A stretch of DNA of 64,000 nucleotides from NCBI GenBank assembly GCA_019059635.1, contig JAGVRJ010000009.1:248001-312000 (forward strand). Direction: 5' to 3'. Shown here piece after piece: positions 55,562 to 64,000 of this stretch. The notes below the pieces were generated by a model. The model saw only the letters and a program-made list of their open reading frames with translations. It did not search any database and had not been told where the DNA came from. Within the stretch, counting starts at the first letter, position 1; each line of letters opens with the position of its first letter. The translations under genes and the position numbers were made by a program. Source of the DNA: Proales similis. Its lineage: Eukaryota > Rotifera > Eurotatoria > Ploima > Proalidae.

Positions 55562-57727
55562 TTATTGGAAAAGCGCTTTTAACTTTTGACCGAAAATGGC
55601 CAAATCGCGCATTGAACGGGGCCAGTGCTCGCGTTCACTCAACGAACGAAAGAAGAACTCGGGCGACTCTTTGCGAATCAAAAACATTTGATAGAGGAGT
55701 CGGCCATCGCACGGAAAAATGGAGTCGACGATGTTTGGGTGAATTTGATTGTCTTTTAACCAGTTGAGCACATCGGTTTCGGACCAATCAAGACACTTGT
55801 GAGTGGCCGCTGTTTTCGGCTGGCTCGGCGGCTTCAATATCGGCACAACTGGCTCACTCTGGGTGATGTGAGGTATTTTTGATGGCTGCGGCTGCTCTTG
55901 GCGCGGCGTTTGAGGGGCCTTGGCAGATTGCGGTGGTTTGGAAAGCTCTTGACTGACAACAGTCACTTGCTTTTGAGTGTCAGCAGATGTGACGTTTTCG
56001 ATCTGCGGCGGCGCTTTTGTGCCTGTCTTGGTGTGCACACCTTGCAGCTCGACGCGCAGGCGACGCATGCATTCGGCAAATTCATACTTGGTAAAGTCGA
56101 CGAACATCTTGGCGCCCAGGATCATGCCGAGCCAGCCGTCTGGCCGGTAGTTCTTTTGCATGATCAGAGGCACGATCGGCTTGCCCAGCTGGAATGCGTA
56201 CTCGGCCTCTGCTCTGCAGTTGGCGCTCTGCTTGTACTTTTCGGTCATGCACATGAGTACGCAAAAGCTGCCCTCGATCGCGCTGGCCATCGCCTCCAGA
56301 GTCGAGCCGTGAATGCTCTCCACGTCGATCCAGATCCGGTAGCCGATTTTCTCCAGCTCGCTCTTGATCTCCATGCACATGGGCCGGCTATCTTTGTTGT
56401 AACTAATCATGATGTGCTGATTTTCAAGCACACTGGCAATGGCGAGCAGATTCTTCAGCTCTTCGTCGTTCTTGACTGGAAGAATCGAAGCGGTCGCCGG
56501 CTCAAGCTTGATGGACACGGTTTCGGCCGGAGCCGGTGTTGGTGGCTCCACTTTTTTCTTCATCAGCCAGAGAATGCCCGACGCGTTTTCGGCCAGCTTT
56601 CGCTTGTCGGCGCCGTTCTCACTGGCCAACTGTTTAATGTGCTCAAGAAGGTCAGAATCGTCGGACACGTTTTGTGCGATCGTTCGATCGAAGCACAATT
56701 GCCACAGTAGACTCAGCGAGTGCATTTTTTCCACCTGATTGCCATGCAGGATGATCAGACGCAGGTACTTGCTCATGTGGTGCTTGTAGTAGATGTCGTA
56801 CTTGAGCTTATCGCTCACGGCCATGTGGTAGAGCGCTTTGAGCAGATTGATCAGCGTCCACTCTGTGTCGAGAACGGTGACTGCACACACCTGGTTATCT
56901 TTGCCGCACGCATCGTCGAGCTGCACGTCAATGCGCTTCAGATTCTGTCCGGTGTGAATCATTTCGGAGGCGGTCTTGACAATCTTAATCAGCTCCGGAA
57001 TGACCTCTTTCAGCTCGGGCAGATTTTCAATGTCCTCTTCGTCGGTGACGTAGGCGATCGCCATCGCAATGTAAATCTTGTTGTCCGCTATGTCTTTGGC
57101 ATACCGCGAATACTCGAGCAGATTTTTGACCGCGTTCGACTGCTTGAATTCGCTTTTGTGATTGCTGTAGACCCGGGCGATGCAGACAAAACTGCCGATC
57201 GCTCTGCGCATGATCCAATCGACTGTGCTGAATGTTTCAGGCGCGCTCTGCTTGGTGTTTGATGAGTACGCGCCCAGCAGGCTCTTGTTTGTCAGATATT
57301 CGATCAGCATCTTTAGTCCGTCGTTTTGCACAAACACGTTGCAAAAGCTCATCCAATCAAACGCAAACAGATTGAGAAAGAGGATCACATCGCTCGTCAG
57401 TTTGTTGGCAAATCTGTAGAGCTCTTGCAGCTTGTCGTCCTCTTCACCTTGCGCCTCGATGCTCTTTACCAGCAAAGGCAGCAGCCCTGTTAAGGTTTTG
57501 ATAATCAGACGAGAGTGGATCTCGTCTGCCTCCAAAAGCAGAACATCGGTCAGCTTTAGGTAGACGAGTGAGTTGACATGCGCCTGAAGTTGGGCTACGA
57601 GCGCCTCGTCCACTTGGTTGCATTCTGTTAGCGCTTTTAGACTTTGAGTTATGTTTGCCCGAGCCTGCTCGATCGAGCCTAATGAAGTTTTTAGAATCTC
57701 AACGCTCTCCACATTTTGTGTCTCCAT
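55562..57727 (-). CDS. ARM-TIR-SAM protein B (SARM1-related, permuted)
   Basis: A single-exon ORF of 721 aa. ARM-like helices (residues 30-400) align with protein A (ARVYSNHKSEFKQSNAVKNL, LLKALYHMAVSD, ENASGILWLMKKK) at roughly a third to a half identity by eye. TIR spans about 438-570: HIMISYNKDSRPMCMEIKSE, GYRIWIDVESIHGSTLEAM, SANCRAEAEYAFQLGKPIVP, with the catalytic-type Glu present. A Pro/Gln-rich linker follows (PPQSAKAPQTPRQEQPQPSK). The SAM-like end is WSETDVLNWLKDNQIHPNIV, then ESPEFFFRSL. The TIR core DNA is 99% identical to protein A over 243 bp. Head-to-tail with protein C and divergent from huntingtin across 744 bp. Confidence 0.86.
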   Translation of the reverse strand: METQNVESVEILKTSLGSIEQARANITQSLKALTECNQVDEALVAQLQAHVNSLVYLKLTDVLLLEADEIHSRLIIKTLTGLLPLLVKSIEAQGEEDDKLQELYRFANKLTSDVILFLNLFAFDWMSFCNVFVQNDGLKMLIEYLTNKSLLGAYSSNTKQSAPETFSTVDWIMRRAIGSFVCIARVYSNHKSEFKQSNAVKNLLEYSRYAKDIADNKIYIAMAIAYVTDEEDIENLPELKEVIPELIKIVKTASEMIHTGQNLKRIDVQLDDACGKDNQVCAVTVLDTEWTLINLLKALYHMAVSDKLKYDIYYKHHMSKYLRLIILHGNQVEKMHSLSLLWQLCFDRTIAQNVSDDSDLLEHIKQLASENGADKRKLAENASGILWLMKKKVEPPTPAPAETVSIKLEPATASILPVKNDEELKNLLAIASVLENQHIMISYNKDSRPMCMEIKSELEKIGYRIWIDVESIHGSTLEAMASAIEGSFCVLMCMTEKYKQSANCRAEAEYAFQLGKPIVPLIMQKNYRPDGWLGMILGAKMFVDFTKYEFAECMRRLRVELQGVHTKTGTKAPPQIENVTSADTQKQVTVVSQELSKPPQSAKAPQTPRQEQPQPSKIPHITQSEPVVPILKPPSQPKTAATHKCLDWSETDVLNWLKDNQIHPNIVDSIFPCDGRLLYQMFLIRKESPEFFFRSLSEREHWPRSMRDLAIFGQKLKALFQ

Positions 57728-58471
57728 TTCTTTATGTTGCCACCAACAAGACTAAGAGTGCCGGGTAGGCAAACGCGTGTCTATCGGCTTATCTCACTCT
57801 AAAATTTAATCATCGGCGCTATAATTAAAACGTAAATTTGCAACGGTTTTTGGCCTTTGAATTATGAATTTGGATGCAAAACTCCGACCGACAAGGACTT
57901 GCGCTCTCTGGTACAAGACGAACTCCAAACTAGACACAGACGAACAGAGCCATTTTGCAACAACAAAGGTGAGACAACAGCCTGTCAAGTTAGTTGGCGA
58001 AAATTGCTCAAACTGTGATTCATTCATTCTGTCTTTACGAAATGTTTGCCATATTCGTACTTCTCTCGTTTAAGTGACAGTTGATTCAGAGAAATAAGAA
58101 TTTTCTCTTCACATCACTCGATGGCACTGAAGCAGATTCTGCGGCGATCTTGTTGATCGAAAAGAGTATTGGCCGAGCGGTCGATGTGAAAATTGGAATT
58201 CTACACATTCGATGATCAATGGGGACTGCGAATTTCACGGCTGTATCAAGTGTCCTATTGTTGCATTAGATGAAGTCAAATAGACTGACACTGCCAGGTT
58301 TGACACATTGGACCGGCTCTATTGTGTGCTCGCAAGCAAAATAACGCTTGTGTCCCATGATTTATGCATCATAAGCATCAGAGCGATTTATATATTAAAT
58401 TAATTTTGAAGTTGAATGTCAGTTGGATATCGGCATCAGTTGCCAACGGTTCAGATTAGCCCGAGTTCAAC
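57728..58471. other. Shared upstream region of TIR gene B and huntingtin
   Basis: 744 bp between divergent starts, presumably with both promoters. A 69-codon ORF at 57864 has no recognisable features. Otherwise nothing identified. Confidence 0.5.
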
Positions 58472-61400
58472 ATGAGCCTGGATGAAAAGTTTAAGAAAGC
58501 GTTCGAGCTTCTACGCATACCGCTGCGTTCATACGGACAAGACAAGAGGTCTGTTATTGCCTTGTGATGTGCCGCCCCGAATGATTCAAATCGTTTGCCT
58601 TGAAAAAATAGACGGCAAGAGCTACAGGACATTGCGGGCACTGAGAAGATTGCCAATCTGAATTTACTGTACGAATGGCTGCTCAGCTACAACAACCGTC
58701 AGTCGGCTGAGTTCACCAATCACCTCAGCTCGAGTGTGGAGGCCTTCCTCGCGTTTATGGACGAGGAAGACCAGGACGTTTACTTTATGGCCGAGGAATG
58801 CCTCAACAAGACGTTGAAAACATTTCTCCAGGCCAATCTGGCTCGCTTTCCCTCATTCTTCTGCCGCTTCATGCAGTTCGGCTGGAATGGGCCCGACCGC
58901 GGCCTGCGTGCTGCTCTCAATCAGTTCGCTGATCTCTCGCACATGATCAAACCGCACAGCTGCAGGAATTTCATCAAGTTTCTGCTTCGCGAGAATCTGA
59001 TCGCCAAGATAGCCACGCGAACCGAAGAGACGATTCAAATGTCTCTGGTGCCCGCCTTGAACAAAATATGCGCCGCCTTCTGCTGGAACATGAACAACGA
59101 AGAGCTGCGCAAGATGTTTGCCTCTTTCCTGCCCAATTTGCGCAGTGAGTCGGCCTCGGCGCTCCATCGCAGGGTATCGGCCAACTGTCTGGCGTTCATC
59201 TGCCTCTATTCGCACTCTCCGCTGCAAACGTACGGAATGCTGCACAAGGAGCTGCTCAGACTCATCCTGCCGCTCGAGGACACTTTAAATGTTCAAAAGC
59301 TTGGAGTACTGCAATGCTTCAAGCATCTTGTTGGTACCTTGACCGAGCTCGATCGAGCCTCTCTTAGTCGACTCAGTCGCCGAAATAAGGCCAAATCAGC
59401 GCAGTTCGGAGCGCGCAGTCTTTGCCAAATTTACGAGATATGCGTCCGATGCCTTGACACTGATGACAACGGTGTCCTGATGGCATCTCTTGACTGCATT
59501 CAAATGCTGGTCAAGCATATGCCACTTGGCTTCAACGAATACCTACTCCAGCCAGGCGCATTCACTGAAAGTCGAATCGAAGGCGAATTCGCCACACAAA
59601 CTGCTGAAATGGAACAAAGTCAATCGAACAGCAACTCGAACCAGAACCAGCAAGAGAACGAAACGCAAACCCACAATAGAGCCAAATCAGGCAGTAGCTT
59701 CAGCTCAATGTCAGAGTTTTTCGATGCCAACTCAGAGTCGGCCGAGAACAAAACTCTAATTGAGCCCGAAGAGCTAAGCCAGCAAGCTGAAACGGGCACT
59801 AGTCAGAGAGACCTTCAGCCATTATCAGCTGAGACGCAAGCGTTCTACGAATGCCAACAAGCGCCCATTCTCTTTCTCATTCAACTGCTATGCTCCAAAT
59901 ATTTGCTGGACCAAAGCGCCGACCATCTGAAAAGTGACGCCCAAGTGAAAGTTTTCATAAAATCGATTGCACTCGAATGCTGCATTTCATGTGTGCAGCT
60001 TGTGCCCTCGCTAATGTTCGAGAGAATAAGCGTTGCCGCGGCCAATGCGACCACAGAAGAGCTGTTTGTTTGGCATCTTTTAAACTACATCGATCACTCG
60101 GACGATAAAATGAAAGCGCTTGCGCTCCAGCTTATCGGCAACTATTTGGCCGCAGCTCTCGTCGAGTCAAACGGTGAATACGACCTCTGGCTGACGAAGC
60201 AACAAGGCTCGCTTCAGCTGAGCCACTTTGTGAACGAGCTGCTCAAAATCCTCAAGGCCGAAGGCAACAGCAACAACATGCTTCGTAAGAATGCGCTCAA
60301 CTCACTGCATTCGTTTTTGCCGCTATTGGCTGAGACCAAGAACGGCTCGTTGGCCTACAGTGTAATAATCGAGCTGCTACATCTACGCCATTCAAGCTAC
60401 AATCTGGTCAAATGCGAGCTGCTTGATTTATTGGCCAGCATTGACTACCGAGCGATAGGCCACGTGGAGAATGAGCTGTCTAAGCGAAGCAAATGGCCAA
60501 TAGAGCCGAGCGAAGACCATCCAGAACTCAGTCAGAAGTGTTCGCGCGATTTCGCTCACAACCTTGAACAACGCGTGCTCAATGACGTGTTCATTTACAT
60601 GCTCTCGTCCGAGGACAAGAAACTTCGACTCGAGTCAGCCAAGTCTCTTGTTCGATTCGTTTACAACATGAATCGGGCAGACCTAAGTGCGTGTGGTAAG
60701 ACTGAACAAGCGCCACTTCTGGCCCATGCGGAGACGAGCTTTACTTCACAGAGCGGCAATTTGCTCAACGCCAGTCTAGTCGAGAACGACCTGTTCAACT
60801 TGGCAGCCCTGCTCAACGAGTCAAACCGACTGGAGGCCAGCAACGGACGACAGAGCAAGGCGACAAGCGCACAGACGGCTGCGAACATCATCTACCGAAA
60901 TCGTCGGATCAAACACTCGCCGCTGGTCTCTTCTTCAATGCCGTGGGTGTCCAAGGCGAGCGGGATGATAAGCAACAGTTTTGTTGAGCCGTTTCACTCA
61001 TTTGTCAAGTACTCGCCGTCCAACATTTCAATGAGCAAGTCGGCATGTCGCTTTAATCGATGCATCGAGCAAAATCTAAACTACGTAGTACCCACACTGT
61101 GCGAGCATTTGACCAACACCTCAGACCGGCACCTGTTCGTGGGCATTCTGGAATGTATGGATATGCTGTTCAGAACGTACTCGCCCGCTCTGTTTTACAA
61201 CTCGTGTCCGTCGCATTTGACCGATCTGCTGGATACGCTCATTGCGCTGCTAAGACATCAGTTTGTGGCATTTGACATTTACGCTCACTGTTTGCTATTG
61301 AACACGATTTCGACCATTTACAGCTCGCTCTCGTGGGTTGTCATGCGACGGTTGGATCGAGCTGGCCAAGAGCTTTCCTCGTTGCTCGCCAACGGTACGC

Positions 61401-64000
61401 AGCAAAGCCAGGAGCTGATCAACACCCTGCAAACGTCCATCGAAACTGCGCTTCGAATTCGACCGCTGAAGCCGTCACAAGCCGAGAACTTGACCGGCAT
61501 TGCCTATTCCTATATGCTTACGTTCAATCAAGCCGACTTGAAGGCCTACGCGGACAAGCTGTTTACGCATTCGATGCGAATGCTGTGCGTGATCGCTTGC
61601 GTCATTGACGAGTCGGCTCTTCCCTCGCAGCTCACGGCCAACTTGAGCTCAGGCTGGTCGAGCCTGATTGCGTCATCGTCGCCCAACGAGTCGGCCGGCA
61701 GTCCAACACGACCGCCATCGCCGAGCTTTTTTCGATCCAAGCTCATGAACATCACTGCGCCCGACTCAAAAAGTCCATCGAGCACTTCGAAAGAAAACGA
61801 GGCCAGAAAAGCGCCGACTGAGCTGCCCAAGGTCACGAGCACTTATTTGGGAAATTTCCAATCCTCGTCGCATTACCTGAAATTGTACGAGCAAATGAAG
61901 CACAGTCACTTGGGCTATAAAAAGTCGTCGAGGGCCAAAGAGGAAGATCGCTTCGCCAACTCGGTAAAGGCCGTTCTGCGCACTTTCGCTCTGTTGGTCG
62001 AATCTTCGCTCAGCGTGCACGAGCTGGCGCCCCATTTGGAAGAGATCATGCTCTATCTGCGCGTCATATTCAATTTCGAGCCGAGCGCTTCAGTGAAATG
62101 TGTCAGCCTGGCTCTCAGAGCGCTGTTCAATCTCAATCTTGGCGGGCTTCTATTCGACTACCTGCAGCAGCAGCAAAGCAGACTTGAGCAACTCAACACG
62201 GAACAAGGCAACACTCCGAAGCGATCCGAGTCGTTTCAGAGCAACTTGAACAGGGTCCTCTCCTCCTCTTTGACTTCGATCGCTTCTCACACTCAAATAT
62301 TTTCGTCGTCGCGCCGCAAGCAGTCCAGTCTCTACTCCACGGTCATTTCAAGTCCTCAAAGCGAATTCACCAAATTTATGTACTCTCAGTCGATATTGTC
62401 GCGCAACGAGCATTCAGTCCCCTACAACTTGACCAACGCCGAGTCGAACGCGTTTCCGATCGCCAAGTCGAATTTGGCATCCAGAAGCAGCGTTGCGACG
62501 ACCAAGCCGGCCTCGCCGAGCAAATCAATATTCAAACTGCTGAATCCGTTCAAAGCCGAGCAGGCGGCCACTTCGCCGGGCAAGTCCAAGCAAGAGAGAA
62601 ACGACTTCAAAACCATAAACATCTACATAAAGTCGTTCGAGCCGATTGTGTTCAAATCGCTTCATCAGTACACAGTGACCAGTTCGGTCAATCTGCAATG
62701 CCGCATTCTGGAGCTGTTGATTCAACTCATCTATCTGAACGTCGACTATCATCTGCTAGACTCGGAGAAAGTGTTTGTCAATCACGTGCTCAAGCAGCTC
62801 GAGAACCTGATGGCACACGAAGAGTCGAGCGAGGAAACGCTCAACGCGAGCATTCTCTACAAAGCCTATTCGTTTGAGATAAACGACAGCTTCGACTCGG
62901 AGACAAATCAGATTGACGCTCTCAATCCGTTCGATGTGGAGACGATGATCAATAAACTGTGCGCAACGTACAACAGCTCGGCGCAGACGCCAACTTTCAA
63001 TTCGAGTACGCCCAAGCTCACCAATTTGCCCAACATCGCCTCGCCCATATCCAGCTCGATGAAACTGAATCATCAAGTTCATCGACGACAATATGTGCTC
63101 ATTCCGAAGCTGTTCGAGTTCCTCTTGACTCTCACGTACGAGAAGCGGCAAAAGCTAAACAACCCGGCCAACACGATCACCGTGGCGCAGGTGATGCAGC
63201 TCTGCGACAGTCTGATGGCCAGCGAGAATTCGCCCCAGTCGCACGCTATACCTGCACTCAGGCCGTTGGTCACTGATCTGTTCATGAGCAGATCCAAGGA
63301 AGAGCTCGAAGATCTCGAAATCCAGCAAGACGTTCTCTTTCAGAAGCTGACCAGACTAGTAAAGTACCCGCAGACATGGCCCCTGATCAACATTGCCATC
63401 TCCAAGCACAGACGCGAGAATAACGAAGAAAAGTGGAAGAGGACGTCGAGACAAGCGTGCGACGCGCTCTTCAACGCGATCCGAGCGGGCGAGCTCAAAC
63501 TGGCCAATTTCGACGGATTCGAGCTGCGGGCCGTTCGGCGCTACTCTCGCGCCTACGTTCCGAACTTGGAGAGTTTCAAGCAACTGATTCTGTTATTCAA
63601 CACGTTTGCTCCTCAAGTGTTCCGTCCCATAGACATGACCATACATGGCCTGTTTGACGCGTTCAAAGAGTTTGACCTTGAAAATGGTGACATCGAGAGT
63701 GTGAACCGTTTGATCAGCACAACTCTCGTTCACCTCTATCTGCTCTATTCGCATTCAAACGAAGAGCAGATTCTAAGTCGCCTCTATCGAACAATCGGGC
63801 AAATAGCCACCAGCTCGGGTGGCAGGGAAAGATCCTCATTGGGCTTGGAGTCCAACTTTTCAAGTTTAACCGACGATTCGATGAGCACTCTGAGCAGCGA
63901 CTCGGATCGTCCGAATCACGTTAAAAATGACGTTGATGTCGACAGTGAACATTGGCAAGCTGCCATATTCCTCGTCAAATGCTTGCTGAAAACCGCCACA
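58472..64000 (+). CDS. HTT: Huntingtin (N-terminal part, runs off the window)
   Basis: Exon 1 is 58472-58548 and exon 2 runs from 58612 to the right edge without a stop, giving 1,822 residues so far. The start MSLDEKFKKAFELLRIPL matches the N17 amphipathic helix of vertebrate huntingtin (MATLEKLMKAFESLKSF), but no polyglutamine or polyproline tract follows. HEAT-type helices run through the protein. Close matches to vertebrate HTT include MAEECLNKTLKTFLQANL, RGLRAALNQFADLSHMIKP, KSFEPIVFKSLHQYTVTSS, NVDYHLLDSEKVFVNHVLKQ, SHAIPALRPLVTDLF, KWKRTSRQACDALF and FRPIDMTIHGLF. A Ser/Gln/Asn-rich low-complexity segment lies around 59590-59760. Huntingtin is a large HEAT-repeat scaffold in vesicle transport and autophagy. 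Confidence 0.95.

Noticed and set aside
55898-56710. 270-codon plus-strand ORF, similar to one at 36642-37328
   Set aside because: Both are antisense to the duplicated TIR domain, so their mutual similarity follows from the TIR identity. No independent coding evidence.
1-64000. CRISPR arrays, bacterial operons or prophage
   Set aside because: Spliced metazoan genes throughout; no regularly spaced repeats or bacterial gene organisation.

Overview
The window is nuclear DNA from a bilaterian animal. Genes carry short GT-AG introns (about 55-150 bp), and the gene set is metazoan: alpha-actinin, huntingtin, a Vsx homeobox gene with a CVC-type region, an ARNT-type bHLH-PAS gene, ataxin-10 and FAM8A1. 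Several genes are very intron-poor: huntingtin has an uninterrupted coding exon of at least 5.4 kb, and ARNT, RIOK3 and one TIR gene have none. Secreted PAN+LamG proteins and ARM-TIR-SAM proteins make me lean to a small spiralian (rotifer-like or flatworm-like). The sequence alone does not fix the phylum. Exon boundaries are my own splice-site readings, checked for reading phase, not for transcripts.

Layout. 1-8.7 kb: 3'-truncated CYB5D1 (-), an Atg8-family gene (+), alpha-actinin (-) with a mutually exclusive exon pair, ataxin-10 (+). 9.9-11.9 kb: UCKL1 (-), whose P-loop is carried by a 24-bp micro-exon. 11.9-16.1 kb: gene-poor, with CT/GA repeats. 16.1-21.7 kb: an orphan gene, a secreted PAN-LamG gene, mitochondrial ATP synthase subunit e, FAM8A1. 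21.7-26.2 kb: a 4.5-kb gene-free stretch, then Vsx. 28-31.2 kb: an inverted second PAN-LamG gene and an orphan nuclear-looking gene. 31.2-36.3 kb: gene-poor. 36.3-44.3 kb: an ARM-TIR-SAM gene, a repeat-rich block (direct repeats, a coiled-coil ORF with palindromes, a decayed Tc1 transposon), and MFSD6. 46.2-52.4 kb: RIOK3, a mitochondrial carrier, ARNT. 53.4-57.7 kb: a degenerate-TIR paralogue directly downstream of a second ARM-TIR-SAM gene. 58.5 kb to the right edge: huntingtin, incomplete at its 3' end and open to the last base.

The most distinctive system is the set of three ARM-TIR-SAM proteins. Their domain order differs from animal SARM1 (ARM-SAM-SAM-TIR). Two have an apparently intact TIR with the catalytic-type Glu, and these TIR cores are almost identical in DNA (2 differences in 243 bp) although the rest of each gene has diverged strongly. 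The third has a decayed TIR lacking that Glu and sits 232 bp downstream of one intact copy. The second notable set is the inverted PAN-LamG pair, whose differences concentrate in one patch of the lectin-like domain. Apart from these families the neighbours look like unrelated housekeeping and developmental genes.
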